A stretch of 64,000 nt of DNA from Prochlorococcus marinus str. MIT 9401 (lineage in GTDB: Bacteria; Cyanobacteriota; Cyanobacteriia; PCC-6307; Cyanobiaceae). Below are positions 26,600 through 36,310 of this stretch, piece by piece; positions within the stretch are counted from its first letter, which is position 1, and each line of letters starts with the position of its first letter. The stretch spans positions 62,001-126,000 of the forward strand of contig NZ_JNAR01000017.1 in NCBI RefSeq assembly GCF_000760095.1, in the 5' to 3' direction. The notes under the pieces were generated by a model. That model was not told where the DNA came from, searched no databases, and saw only the letters and a list, made by a program, of their open reading frames with translations. Both the position numbers and the translations under genes were made by a program.

Positions 26600-26962
26600 A
26601 TGAATAAATGGGTTTTGTTGGAACATAAAGTTTATTCTGCTAACTCTTTCGATATTCATTATGATTTTCTTGTTGAAAATGGCATAGATTGTTTAACTTG
26701 GAAATTATTAAAACTTCCTTTATTAAATCAAGCCTCTATAGAAATTATTAGGCAGCCAAATCATAGACTTATATGGTTATCCAGATTAGATCATGAACTT
26801 TCTGATAATAGAGGGTTTGTAAAAAGAATTGATCATGGAATATTTAAAAGTGTTCATGATAAATTGGAATCGGAATATTATCGATTCATTTTGGATGGTG
26901 AACTTCTTTATGGTTTGTTTGAAATTTCGGGTAATTTTTGCAGATTGAGCAAAAATTATTAA
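26600..26962 (+). CDS. LigD 3'-phosphoesterase-like domain protein
   Basis: The 120-residue protein resembles the 3'-phosphoesterase (LigD N-terminal) fold. It has an early WVLLEHKV strand, FDIHYDFLVE (the HYD signature), TWKLLKLP, NHRLIWL, a RGFVKRIDHG turn, and a terminal ILDGELLYGLFEI strand where LigD has G-x-L-x-G-x-F/W. In LigD this domain trims 3' ends during non-homologous end joining. Here it stands alone, with no ligase or Ku gene nearby, and the arginine after HYDF is replaced by leucine. Catalytic activity is uncertain. It lies just upstream of smc on the same strand. Confidence 0.5.
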   Translation: MNKWVLLEHKVYSANSFDIHYDFLVENGIDCLTWKLLKLPLLNQASIEIIRQPNHRLIWLSRLDHELSDNRGFVKRIDHGIFKSVHDKLESEYYRFILDGELLYGLFEISGNFCRLSKNY

Positions 26963-27038
26963 TACTCATTTATAAATAAACGTAATATTTCTATTGAGAA
27001 TTTTTGCAAATTAGTTATTCTTATTTAGCTATTGAGAC

Positions 27039-30000
27039 TTGAGATTGGTACATATCAATCAGGTCGAATTTGAAAATTTTAAATCTTTTGGGGGAAATGT
27101 AAAAATTCCTCTTGAAGAAGGTTTTACAGTGGTTACGGGTCCTAACGGTTCTGGGAAAAGTAATATTTTAGACGGAATTTTGTTCTGTTTAGGTCTGGCT
27201 AATAGTAGAGGGATGAGGGCTGAAAGATTACCAGATTTAATAAATAACTCCAAAGTTAAAGAGGGTAAAGCTTCAGAAACATTTGTATCGGTGAGATTTA
27301 ATATTCAAGATTGGTCTCCCAGAGAGGACCTTCCGCCTTTGGAATTAGAAGAAGAAGAAATTGCCCTTAATAAAGGTCAAAAAGAATGGCTAGTTTCTAG
27401 AAAATTAAGGCTTATGCCAGGTGGTTCTTATGCTTCTACTTATACTTCTGATGGAAAACAATGTACCTTACAACAAATACAGAGAATATTAAGAGATATT
27501 AGTGTTGATCCTGAGGGCAGCAATGTAGTCATGCAGGGTGATGTAACAAGAATAGTATCAATGAATAATAAGGAGAGGAGGAATCTTATTGATGAATTAG
27601 CAGGAGTAGCACTTTTTGATACAAGAATAGAACAAACTAATGCAAAATTAAATGATGTATTCGAAAGACAAGAAAGATGTGAAATTTTAGAAAATGAATT
27701 GCAATCTAGTAAAAATAAGCTTGAAAAAGAATGTGAAAAAGCAAAGCGATATAAAGAGTTAAAGGCAAAACTATTACAAATAACAGAATTAGAGAAAGTT
27801 CTTATTTTTGATAAACAAGTTAAGCATGTTGAATCTATAGAAAAAAAGGAAAGTGAAATTGAAAAAAATAAAATTTTATTTAATAAACAAAAAGAATCTA
27901 TTAGTAAAGAAATATCAGTCTTAGAAGATGCCTTGAAAATACTTGTTGATGAGCTTAAGGATAAAGGAGAAGATAAATTGATAAAAGTGAATTCTGATAT
28001 TGGAAGTATTAATTCGAGCTTGAGAGAACTTGATAGGATATCAAGTCTTAATAAAGAAGAGGGTATTAAATTACAAAAGCAGAGAGATGAAATTGCAGTT
28101 TCTAAGAGGAATATCGAGTCAGAAAAGATGAGGCAAGAAAATTTCGATGATAATTTTTTAAATCAATTGAATTTGCAAATTGATGATCTCACTTTAAAAC
28201 ACAAACTATCCAGAAAAAAACTTTCTGATGCGGCTGGTGAATCTGGAGAATTCTCAAAACAAAGTATTAAATTAAATGCTGAGCTCGAAAGTATAAAAAA
28301 TCAAATTAATCCTTTGGAAATCAAAAAAAGGAAAATTGAAGAAGAGACTATTCAAAATAATATTCAAAAAGATGAGATATTGTCTCAGATCGACTCCTTA
28401 AACTTAGAAAAGCAGAAACTGTTTGAGGGAAATCAAAGAAAAAAAGAGACATCCGATATAAATAATAAAAACTTGGCAAGTAATCGCGAAGAAATTAATT
28501 CTTTAAAAAATGAAATTGATTTATTAATTAAAACTAAATCAAGGCTAAATATCGAGCAATTAAGGCTTGAAAAGGATTTATCTAGATTCGAAAGCAGAAA
28601 GGAAGCTTTAAACGAATCTAGAGGTTCATATGCTCTCAGAATTCTCTTAGAAGCAGGGTTAGAGGGTATACATGGTTATGTAGCTCAACTTGGAGAGGTC
28701 AGTGAGAAAAATAGATATGCATTAGAAATTGCTGCTGGAAATAGATTAGGACAAATTGTTGTTGATAATGATCATATTGCTGCTAAAGCAATTGAAATTC
28801 TTAAAAAAAAGAAAGCGGGAAGATTAACTTTTTTACCTTTAAATCGAATTAAAATTCAAAAAAAGAATTATGCAATTTCAAGATTTGAAAATAACAGGGA
28901 GAATGGATTTATTGATAAAGCTATTAATCTAATTATTTTTGATGAAGTCTATTCAGATGTTTTTCGGTATGTTTTTGGAGATACTTTGGTTTTTTCAGAC
29001 TTATCCTCTGCTAGGTTATCTACACAAAAAAATAGGTTAGTTACCCTAAGTGGTGAATTATTAGAAGCAAGTGGTGCTATTACAGGAGGCAGTAAGCTAA
29101 ATAAAGATTTGGCTTATAGGTTTGGAATTAACAATGATATTGATGATTCCAGTCCTGTAAAAGAAAGATTATTAGTTATCGAAGAAGCTTTAAAAGAGTC
29201 AAATAATGATTTGATAATAAAAAACAACATACTTAGTAAATTAAATTCTAACCGCAATCAAATAATTGAGAATTGTGCTTCATTTAATAAAGAAATTGAG
29301 GTCAATCAAGATTCTCTTAAGGTTGTCTCGCAAAGAATTGATGATTGTAAATCGAGATTAAATAAACTTGATAATGCTAATAATTTATTAGTTAAGGAGT
29401 TGAATGATTTAAAAAATGAATTAAAGCCTTATTATGATAAGTCTAATCAATTACAAACCATTCAAAAGGCAAATTATGAAAAAAATCAAAAATCCTCATT
29501 AATAGCTTTTAATAACGATTTTAATAATCTTGATAAAAAACTTGAATTACTTATTCAGGAGAGAGATACATTAATAGATAAAAAGAATCAATTTGCTTTA
29601 AATAAAGAGCGCATCGATAATTCATTGAAAATTACTTTGCTGCAAGAAAAAAACTTGCAGAAATCTATTAAACAACTCGCAATTGCTCATAGTGAATGGA
29701 TAGAAAAAAGAGATGAATTTAAAAAAGAGCTTTTAGATCTCAATAATCAAAAAAATTCCCTTGAAAAGAATTTAGGTTTATTGAGAAGGAAAAGAGATGA
29801 ATTAAACTCTTCAATTTCAAATAAAAGGCAAGAATATAATAACTATCTGTTGAAGCTTGAATATCTTGAAAGGGATATGCATTCTCTTAAAGAAGAGATG
29901 AGGAGCGAGAAAATAAAATTAGAAAATTATAAAAAAGATCTACCGAATCCTTCTCCGAAGTTTGGAGAATATGAAGGGAAGAGTCTTGAATCTTTGCAAT

Positions 30001-30629
30001 CAGAAATTTCGATCATAAATACAAAATTACAAAGTTTAGAACCTGTTAATATGTTGGCTCTTGATGAACTAGAAGAACTAATTGAGAGATTAAATGGTTT
30101 GCGGGAAAAATTAGAAATTCTATCTAATGAAAGATCTGAATTATTGCTGAGAATAGAGACTGTATCTACGATGCGTCAGGAGGCTTTTATGCAAGCATTT
30201 AAAGAAGTTGATAGACATTTTAGAGAAATTTTTGCAAATTTGTCTGATGGTGATGGATTTCTTCAACTTGAAAATCCTAATTTTCCTTTAGAAGGAGGGT
30301 TAACTTTAGTGGCTCATCCTAAGGGAAAAAATGTTAGAAGATTAGCCTCTATGTCAGGTGGTGAAAAATCTTTAACTGCTTTAAGTTTTTTATTTGCTTT
30401 GCAAAAGTATAAACCTTCTCCTTTTTATGCTTTAGATGAGGTTGATAGTTTTTTAGATGGTATTAATGTTGAAAGGTTGTCAAAACTAATATCAGATCAG
30501 TCATCAAATGCTCAATTTATAGTCGTAAGTCATAGAAGGCCTATGATTAGTGCGTCTGAACGAACAATTGGGGTTGCGCAAGCAAGAGGTGCTAACACTC
30601 AAGTTCTTGGGTTACCAAATGCTGCATAA
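27039..30629 (+). CDS. smc: chromosome segregation protein SMC
   Basis: This is a condensin-type ATPase of 1196 residues that loads on and compacts the chromosome. The N-terminal Walker A GPNGSGKSNILDGI is at about 34-47. Two long coiled coils flank a hinge (about 530-680, containing GYVAQLGEV and AAGNRLGQIVVDND). The C-terminal head carries the signature SMSGGEKSLTALSFLFALQ and Walker B FYALDEVDSFLDG. A TTG at 27039 is used as start; a second TTG two codons later is equally possible. ScpA/ScpB partners are not in the window. Confidence 0.96.
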   Translation: MRLVHINQVEFENFKSFGGNVKIPLEEGFTVVTGPNGSGKSNILDGILFCLGLANSRGMRAERLPDLINNSKVKEGKASETFVSVRFNIQDWSPREDLPPLELEEEEIALNKGQKEWLVSRKLRLMPGGSYASTYTSDGKQCTLQQIQRILRDISVDPEGSNVVMQGDVTRIVSMNNKERRNLIDELAGVALFDTRIEQTNAKLNDVFERQERCEILENELQSSKNKLEKECEKAKRYKELKAKLLQITELEKVLIFDKQVKHVESIEKKESEIEKNKILFNKQKESISKEISVLEDALKILVDELKDKGEDKLIKVNSDIGSINSSLRELDRISSLNKEEGIKLQKQRDEIAVSKRNIESEKMRQENFDDNFLNQLNLQIDDLTLKHKLSRKKLSDAAGESGEFSKQSIKLNAELESIKNQINPLEIKKRKIEEETIQNNIQKDEILSQIDSLNLEKQKLFEGNQRKKETSDINNKNLASNREEINSLKNEIDLLIKTKSRLNIEQLRLEKDLSRFESRKEALNESRGSYALRILLEAGLEGIHGYVAQLGEVSEKNRYALEIAAGNRLGQIVVDNDHIAAKAIEILKKKKAGRLTFLPLNRIKIQKKNYAISRFENNRENGFIDKAINLIIFDEVYSDVFRYVFGDTLVFSDLSSARLSTQKNRLVTLSGELLEASGAITGGSKLNKDLAYRFGINNDIDDSSPVKERLLVIEEALKESNNDLIIKNNILSKLNSNRNQIIENCASFNKEIEVNQDSLKVVSQRIDDCKSRLNKLDNANNLLVKELNDLKNELKPYYDKSNQLQTIQKANYEKNQKSSLIAFNNDFNNLDKKLELLIQERDTLIDKKNQFALNKERIDNSLKITLLQEKNLQKSIKQLAIAHSEWIEKRDEFKKELLDLNNQKNSLEKNLGLLRRKRDELNSSISNKRQEYNNYLLKLEYLERDMHSLKEEMRSEKIKLENYKKDLPNPSPKFGEYEGKSLESLQSEISIINTKLQSLEPVNMLALDELEELIERLNGLREKLEILSNERSELLLRIETVSTMRQEAFMQAFKEVDRHFREIFANLSDGDGFLQLENPNFPLEGGLTLVAHPKGKNVRRLASMSGGEKSLTALSFLFALQKYKPSPFYALDEVDSFLDGINVERLSKLISDQSSNAQFIVVSHRRPMISASERTIGVAQARGANTQVLGLPNAA

Positions 30630-30674
30630 ACACACTTTTTTAAATTTATACGTCAGAATGATAAAAAGAAATTT

Positions 30675-31718
30675 ATGAGCTTGTCTAACACATCTGCTAA
30701 TAAGAATCTCCCTAATTCAGTTCCAAGTGAACGTTTATGGTTAAGATCAGAATTAATGGGAACACAAGTTATAACTACTGATACTGGTAGGCGGCTAGGC
30801 GTAGTTGGCGAAGTTGTTGTTGATATCGATAGAAGAGAAGTGGTCGCTTTAGGACTCAGAGATAATCCACTTACAAGATTTTTACCAGGTTTGCCAAAAT
30901 GGATGCCTTTAGAAAGTATAAAGCAAGTTGGAGATGTCATATTAGTTGACTCACTAGATTCTTTGAGTGAGAGTTTTTCTCCAGAAAGATATGGGAAGGT
31001 AATTAATTGTCAAGTGATTACAGAGTCTGGACAACTTTTAGGAAGAGTTCTTGGCTTTTCTTTTGATATTGAGACTGGGAATTTGATATCTCTTGTTATG
31101 GGTGCTGTTGGTGTTCCGCTTTTAGGAGAGGGAGTTTTAAGTACTTGGGAAATACCTGTTGAGGAAATTGTAAGTAGTGGCACTGATAGGATTATTGTTT
31201 ATGAAGGTGCGGAAGAGAAATTGAAGCAACTAAGTAGTGGACTACTTGAGAAACTTGGAGTCGGTGGTTCTACATGGGATGAAAGGGAAGCAAATGGATA
31301 CTCAGCAAATCTTGTACCTGTTGAGAATCAGTTACTTTCAGGTTCTGAATCAGAACAGCAAAACAATTTGGTTGAGGAATATGAAGAAGTTGTTGAACAA
31401 GATGATTATGAAGATGATTATGAAGATGAACTTGAATATGTTGAAATAAAGGCTTCTGCAGAGGAAACAAATAACAGAAAAAAGCTATACATGGATAATG
31501 ATTATTTTGATCAGATTGAGAATCAAAAAAGTGATAATCAAATAGATGAAAAAAACAATATTGAGTTTAAGCAAAAGAAACAATCAACTACTAATTTAGC
31601 TTCAAAAAGACCAATTCAAAATGCAACTGAAACTCTAGATATTGAACCAATAGATGATCAAAATTCATTTCTTGATAATAAAAAATCAGAAAAGTTTGAA
31701 ATTGATGATCCCTGGTAA
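30675..31718 (+). CDS. PRC-barrel domain protein
   Basis: The 347-residue protein has two PRC-barrel domains (about 22-95 and 108-180). The first includes VITTDTGRRLGVVGEVVVD and the second includes VITESGQLLGRVLGFSFD. A long, very acidic and probably disordered C-terminal tail follows. PRC barrels bind partner proteins, as in RimM and the photosynthetic reaction-centre H subunit. The gene follows smc by 45 bases on the same strand and may share its transcript. Its specific partner is unknown. Confidence 0.8.
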   Translation: MSLSNTSANKNLPNSVPSERLWLRSELMGTQVITTDTGRRLGVVGEVVVDIDRREVVALGLRDNPLTRFLPGLPKWMPLESIKQVGDVILVDSLDSLSESFSPERYGKVINCQVITESGQLLGRVLGFSFDIETGNLISLVMGAVGVPLLGEGVLSTWEIPVEEIVSSGTDRIIVYEGAEEKLKQLSSGLLEKLGVGGSTWDEREANGYSANLVPVENQLLSGSESEQQNNLVEEYEEVVEQDDYEDDYEDELEYVEIKASAEETNNRKKLYMDNDYFDQIENQKSDNQIDEKNNIEFKQKKQSTTNLASKRPIQNATETLDIEPIDDQNSFLDNKKSEKFEIDDPW

Positions 31719-31721
31719 TTC

Positions 31722-32987
31722 TTAAAGTCTTTTTATTGAATTAACAATTATAGAAGCAAGTTTTTTGGCAGCACCTTTATCGCCTCTTTCTTTGTGTAGC
31801 TTATCCCTAATACTTTTTAATTGATCTCTATTTTTAATAAGAAATAATACTTCTTTTGCAATTTTTCTTGGCGAAATATTACCTATCCTTTCAGGGACAA
31901 TCATTCTTTTAGCTTTAATATTAGGCCAAGCAAAAAACTTCTTTTTTTTAAAATAAAAATTTTTAATTATAAAAGTTAGGAATCTATTTATGAATGAAAT
32001 TTTTCCAACTACTCCAAAAATACCATCCCAGGCATTCATCATATTTAAATGTTGAGTTGGTAGAACAACTAACATTGGAAGAGAAATTGCTGCTAATTCT
32101 GCAGTATTTGCTCCTACAGTTGTAATTGCAAGGTCACATTCTTTTAGTATTTCATAGCAAGGATGTTTCTTGATTAGATAAATCTTTGTATTTTTTGATG
32201 TTTCAATTACATAATCAAAACGAGAGTCTTTGAAGTTTTTAATTGTTTTGATTTTTGATGAGTAATATTTCGCAATTGGATTTTTGTTGCTTTGAAAAAA
32301 TAAATATTCACTTTTATCAGTAGTTGGGGCAATGGGAATTATAAAATTTATATTTTGATTTTCTTCAGCGATATGATCTGCAACTTCTAAGAAGAAAGGA
32401 ATTCCAATAGAAAGCTTTGCTTTCTTCGAACCAGGTAACAATGCTATGTAATGTTTTTCTTTATTTTTAAATGATATTTCGCTATTAAGTTTGATATCTG
32501 CCATCAAATCGCCAATTACTTTACATTTATATTTATATCTTTTAGGTATAAACTCTTTTACTTTCACATTCATAGCAGCAATTTCGTTAGTCCATTGAGG
32601 CCATCGCGAAACCCATTCAGCATAAGTGATATTTAAATAACCTAATCTTTTAGCTAATAAAATGCTCCATAATTGATCCCCACCAAGGAAAATAACTACC
32701 CCTTTTTTTGGCCAATTAGCAAAAGAATGTGGTTTTATTAATAATTTCCAAAAACTTTTGGATTTTGTAATTAATTCGAATTTATTCCATGAATTTGCAA
32801 CTAAAAATTCTTTACCAGTGGAATTTGGGCAAGGGACAAGGACTAATCTAAGAATGAAATCTTGTTTATCGTAATCATATAGTGATTTTTTTATTTTGTT
32901 GAGCTCATCCACTACAGGATTTACCCATGTAGTTAATTCACCAGGTCCATTGGAAATTATAACTACTGCAACTGTTTGTTTTTTCAT
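31722..32987 (-). CDS. lipid-A-disaccharide synthase-related protein
   Basis: The protein (about 421 aa from ATG 32987) has a GT-B glycosyltransferase-like shape. It opens with VVIISNGPGELTTWVNPVVD, where LpxB has its nucleotide-sugar fold start, and includes VIGDLMADI, LLPGSKKAK and LAITTVGANTAELAA, which parallel LpxB motifs. Cyanobacteria carry this LpxB-related family of unsettled function alongside or instead of true LpxB. The open frame extends upstream through the tRNA-Leu gene, so ORF callers may overextend it; ATG 33008 is another possible start. It probably reads from the same transcript as the tRNA. Confidence 0.72.
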   Translation of the reverse strand: MKKQTVAVVIISNGPGELTTWVNPVVDELNKIKKSLYDYDKQDFILRLVLVPCPNSTGKEFLVANSWNKFELITKSKSFWKLLIKPHSFANWPKKGVVIFLGGDQLWSILLAKRLGYLNITYAEWVSRWPQWTNEIAAMNVKVKEFIPKRYKYKCKVIGDLMADIKLNSEISFKNKEKHYIALLPGSKKAKLSIGIPFFLEVADHIAEENQNINFIIPIAPTTDKSEYLFFQSNKNPIAKYYSSKIKTIKNFKDSRFDYVIETSKNTKIYLIKKHPCYEILKECDLAITTVGANTAELAAISLPMLVVLPTQHLNMMNAWDGIFGVVGKISFINRFLTFIIKNFYFKKKKFFAWPNIKAKRMIVPERIGNISPRKIAKEVLFLIKNRDQLKSIRDKLHKERGDKGAAKKLASIIVNSIKRL

Positions 32988-33012
32988 TGCAGTTAAAGCA
33001 GAATACATTAAA

Positions 33013-33094
33013 TGCGGACGGCGAGACTTGAACTCGCAAGGCCGAAGCCACACGCTCCTTAGACGTGCGCGTCTACCAATTCCGCCACGTCCGC
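33013..33094 (-). tRNA. tRNA-Leu, anticodon AAG
   Basis: The RNA strand folds into a class II tRNA: acceptor stem GCGGACG/CGTCCGC, D-arm with AATTGGTAGAC, anticodon stem CACGT/GCGTG around loop CTAAGGA, long variable arm GGC-TTCG-GCC, and T-arm GCGAG-TTCAAGT-CTCGC. With U33 in the loop, bases 34-36 read AAG, which decodes leucine CUU (or CUU/CUC/CUA if A34 is inosine). The discriminator is A, and CCA is not encoded. It lies 5 bases upstream of the first possible start of the LpxB-related gene. Confidence 0.93.
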
Positions 33095-33354
33095 AAAGGG
33101 TTTTCAGCAACCAGGGGCTACTTAAACATTAAAAATATAATACATTATTGACTGAAATAAGCATGTAGTTCTAGAAGAGTATTTTTGAATGTAATGAATA
33201 ATTTTTCTATTGCATAAAACAAATATTTTTACATATATAACGTTTTAGGCTGTATTGTAAAAAATGTCCTCTGATCAGTAAAAAATTTTGTTGAATACTT
33301 TGGCAAATCTTTTTTTATTTTAAGTCATTTCATTTCTTCAATTTAATTTTCATA

Positions 33355-34701
33355 ATGGTTGAAAAAGTTTTAATTGCTAATCGTGGAGAAATAGCTTTAC
33401 GAATTGTCAGAAGTTGTAGAGAACTAGGTATTGCAACCGTTGCAGTTTTTAGTACTGTAGATAAAAAAGCATTGCATGTTCAGCTTGCTGATGAAGCGGT
33501 TTGCGTTGGAGACTCGTTAAGTAATAAGAGTTATTTAAATATTCCAAATATACTTGCTGCTGCTACATCGAGAGGAGTTGATGCAATTCATCCTGGTTAT
33601 GGATTTCTTGCGGAAAATGATAAATTTGCTGAGATGTGCAACGATCATGGCATAGTTTTTATTGGCCCATCTCCTAAAGCTATTAGATCTATGGGAGATA
33701 AATCTACAGCTAAAGAAACTATGGAAGCAGTTGGAGTCCCAACAGTACCTGGTAGTAAAGGCTTGTTATCAAATGTTGATGAGGCTTACAAATTGGCAGA
33801 TGATATTGGCTATCCGGTAATTATTAAAGCTACTGCTGGAGGAGGTGGAAGAGGTATGAGGTTGGTTGAAAACTCTGATAATCTCGAAAAAATGTTTAAA
33901 GCAGCTCAAGGCGAAGCAGAAGCAGCTTTTGGTAATGATGGTTTATATATGGAGAAATTTATAAAGAAGCCAAGACATGTAGAAATTCAAATTTTGGCTG
34001 ACAGGTCGGGTAATGTTGTTCATTTAGGAGAGCGAGATTGTTCAGTTCAAAGAAGACATCAGAAGTTGCTAGAAGAATCTCCTAGTCCTGCAATTAACAC
34101 TGAGCTAAGAAAAAAAATGGGGAACGCAGCTATTGCTGCTGCAAAAAGTATCGGCTACGAAGGAGCGGGGACAGTTGAATTTTTAGTAGATGATGATAAT
34201 TTTTATTTTATGGAGATGAATACTAGGATTCAAGTTGAACATCCTGTTACTGAAATGGTTACAGGAGTTGATTTAATAGCTGAGCAAATTAAAATCGCAA
34301 GCGGCGCAAATTTGGAATTTAATCAGGATGATATCCATTTAAACGGTCATGCCATTGAATGTAGAATTAATGCTGAAGATCCTTCTCACAATTTCCGGCC
34401 ATCACCTGGAAAAATAACTGGGTGGCTTCCTCCTGGCGGCCCTGGTGTAAGGGTGGATAGTCATGTTTATACAGGATATGAAATACCTCCTTTCTATGAC
34501 TCATTAATTGGTAAATTAATAGTCTGGGGAAAAGATCGTAATACTGCAATTAAACGTATGAACAGGGCTTTAAATGAATGTGCAGTAACTGGTATTCCTA
34601 CAACAATTAACTTTCATCTAACCTTACTGAATAAATCTAAATTTAAGCAGGGTAAGATACATACTAAATATGTAGAAGAAGAATTACTGCCAAATTACTG
34701 A
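33355..34701 (+). CDS. accC: acetyl-CoA carboxylase, biotin carboxylase subunit
   Basis: AccC carboxylates the biotin of AccB with bicarbonate and ATP, the first step of fatty-acid synthesis. The N-terminal [17 protein letters not shown], the ATP-grasp glycine loop [40 protein letters not shown] and the C-terminal domain are all present. The length of 448 is standard. It stands alone, separate from accB, as is common in cyanobacteria. The 260-base upstream gap holds no gene that I can see. Confidence 0.97.
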   Translation: MVEKVLIANRGEIALRIVRSCRELGIATVAVFSTVDKKALHVQLADEAVCVGDSLSNKSYLNIPNILAAATSRGVDAIHPGYGFLAENDKFAEMCNDHGIVFIGPSPKAIRSMGDKSTAKETMEAVGVPTVPGSKGLLSNVDEAYKLADDIGYPVIIKATAGGGGRGMRLVENSDNLEKMFKAAQGEAEAAFGNDGLYMEKFIKKPRHVEIQILADRSGNVVHLGERDCSVQRRHQKLLEESPSPAINTELRKKMGNAAIAAAKSIGYEGAGTVEFLVDDDNFYFMEMNTRIQVEHPVTEMVTGVDLIAEQIKIASGANLEFNQDDIHLNGHAIECRINAEDPSHNFRPSPGKITGWLPPGGPGVRVDSHVYTGYEIPPFYDSLIGKLIVWGKDRNTAIKRMNRALNECAVTGIPTTINFHLTLLNKSKFKQGKIHTKYVEEELLPNY

Positions 34702-34719
34702 GAAATAATTAAATGATTT

Positions 34720-35034
34720 CTATGAAATATTTGTATGCAATGCAAGTTTAATAAGCCCTTGCTGACCGACTAAAATTTCTCTTAAAAAGCTTATAACTCC
34801 GATCCAAATTACGGGTCCAACATCAACGCCTCCAATAGGAGGAATTAGTTTTCTTGTTAAATTTAGAACAGAGCTTGATGGTATTGAAATTAATAACCAT
34901 AAACCTTTACTTAAATCAATTTTTGGGTACCAAGTAAGTATTAATCTTATTAGAAAAACTATAGTTAGATATGAAAGAGAAATTCCTAAACTAATATCTA
35001 AAATTTGAAGAAAGTGTACAAGCAAGGAAATCAC
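34720..35034 (-). CDS. YggT family membrane protein
   Basis: The 104-residue protein has two to three membrane segments (about 5-30, 40-55 and 70-92) and the YggT signature region IRLILTWYPKIDLSKGLWLL followed by PIGGVDVGPVIW. YggT (Ycf19/CCB3-like) proteins act in membrane biogenesis, with links to cytochrome b6f assembly and nucleoid distribution in plastids. It is convergent with accC and divergent from psbX. Confidence 0.88.
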   Translation of the reverse strand: MISLLVHFLQILDISLGISLSYLTIVFLIRLILTWYPKIDLSKGLWLLISIPSSSVLNLTRKLIPPIGGVDVGPVIWIGVISFLREILVGQQGLIKLALHTNIS

Positions 35035-35115
35035 AATTATTTAATTCATCTTAATAAATAACCCATTGAAACGTATTTAATTCGTATTATAAATTGAGAA
35101 TTTAATATTTAAAAA

Positions 35116-35301
35116 GTGTTTCAAATCTCAAATTTATTACTAGCCGCAGATTTTTCTGCTGAAGTTGCAAATAATTCCGCAGTTGGAATGATAGGTAGTT
35201 TTATTGCCGCTGCCTTACTTATTGTTATTCCAGCAACTGCATTTTTGATTTTTGTCAGCCAGAAAGATTCCCTCGATCGTACTTCTACTGGAAGACGCTA
35301 G
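35116..35301 (+). CDS. psbX: photosystem II protein PsbX
   Basis: The 61-residue protein has one membrane helix ([23 protein letters not shown]) followed by the PsbX-type cytoplasmic end SQKDSLDRT. PsbX stabilises the quinone side of photosystem II next to cytochrome b559. The start is GTG at 35116. The N-terminal extension of about 20 residues before the helix is longer than in Synechocystis PsbX and, as I recall, typical of Prochlorococcus. CTTCTAC and GTAGAAG arms around the stop codon could form a weak hairpin. Confidence 0.85.
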   Translation: MFQISNLLLAADFSAEVANNSAVGMIGSFIAAALLIVIPATAFLIFVSQKDSLDRTSTGRR

Positions 35302-35380
35302 TTTTTGTAGAAGTTTTAAGTACACTATATATAGGGGGATATAAGTAACCCTTTTAAAAAATAAATTTTGGAGAAAGAAT

Positions 35381-36310
35381 GTGGTCAATGCTAGTCTCAA
35401 TTGGGCCAGTATTGTTGGTATTGTCCTCGCGGTATGTGGAGGAGGCCTTTATTTTTTGAGGTCCTTTAAGCCTGCCTTGGCGAGGGATTATGATGTTTTC
35501 TTCGCAGCAATTGGGCTTTTGTGCGGAGGAATATTATTTTTTCAAGGCTGGAGGTTAGATCCTATCCTTCAGTTTGGTCAGTTTTTATTAGCTGGAACTA
35601 CAGTTTTTTTCGCATATGAAAGTGTGCGTTTGAGGGGAGTTGCTACTGATCAAGCTAGAAGATCATCTTATTTTGATGATGATCCTATTTCTGATGTTCC
35701 CAGAAATTCTAGAGGCCGATTTAATGATGATTATGATAGGTTTGCAGAACCTGAAAGACCATCCAGAAGATTTAAACCTCAAGAAGATGAATTTGAAGAA
35801 GACTATGCGGAGGGCAGATCTCGTAGGAGGAATGTTTCAAGAGCTATACCCTCTGCTGCAGCAAGTAGAAGTAGGCCATCTACAAGGGAAATAAGTCAGT
35901 TTGAAAATGACGAACCTGTAAGGAGAAGAAGACAGACTTCTGAAGATAGAAATAGTAAACAACCAAAAACAAATAATTTTGGTGAGAGAAGAAATTTATC
36001 TCGTGATGAAGTTAAAACAGGGTCAAGACCCAGAATGAATCGTACAGTTTCTAGACGAGATAATACCTCTACTCCTGATGATTCTTCTCCATTACGAAAG
36101 AAACCTAATAGATCCCCTATTAGGCAGCAAACTTCAACAACTCAAGTAGAAGATGCTTTATTTAAAGATGCTAATCAAGCAAAAAAACCACGTGAGACTC
36201 GTAGAGTAAGCTCTTCAGCTAGATCAAGTGTAAAAAATCAAAATAGTAGATATAACGTTGGAACAAACAAGAAGAAACCAAGAGATAACAGTTCTAGATT
36301 TGATGATTAA
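35381..36310 (+). CDS. ycf66: Ycf66 family protein
   Basis: The N-terminal 90 residues match Ycf66: NWASIVGIVLAVCGGGLYFL, a second and third hydrophobic segment, and AYESVRLRG. The remaining 220 residues are low-complexity, rich in Arg, Ser and Asp, and probably disordered. Ycf66 is a thylakoid-associated protein of unknown function found in cyanobacteria and some plastids. The start is GTG at 35381 behind a GGAG sequence. An overlapping ATG two bases upstream opens a different 25-codon frame. It lies 79 bases after psbX. Confidence 0.85.
   Translation: MVNASLNWASIVGIVLAVCGGGLYFLRSFKPALARDYDVFFAAIGLLCGGILFFQGWRLDPILQFGQFLLAGTTVFFAYESVRLRGVATDQARRSSYFDDDPISDVPRNSRGRFNDDYDRFAEPERPSRRFKPQEDEFEEDYAEGRSRRRNVSRAIPSAAASRSRPSTREISQFENDEPVRRRRQTSEDRNSKQPKTNNFGERRNLSRDEVKTGSRPRMNRTVSRRDNTSTPDDSSPLRKKPNRSPIRQQTSTTQVEDALFKDANQAKKPRETRRVSSSARSSVKNQNSRYNVGTNKKKPRDNSSRFDD

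Noticed and set aside
30653-30940. 95-codon frame opposite the PRC-barrel gene
   Set aside because: It is serine/threonine-rich antisense translation of a real gene with no start context.
33000-33110. N-terminal extension of the LpxB-related protein through the tRNA
   Set aside because: The extra residues are the translated tRNA-Leu; the true start lies after it.
33013-33354. tRNA-Leu as an attachment site for an integrated element
   Set aside because: Both sides carry ordinary backbone genes, and no integrase or duplicated tRNA 3' end is visible.
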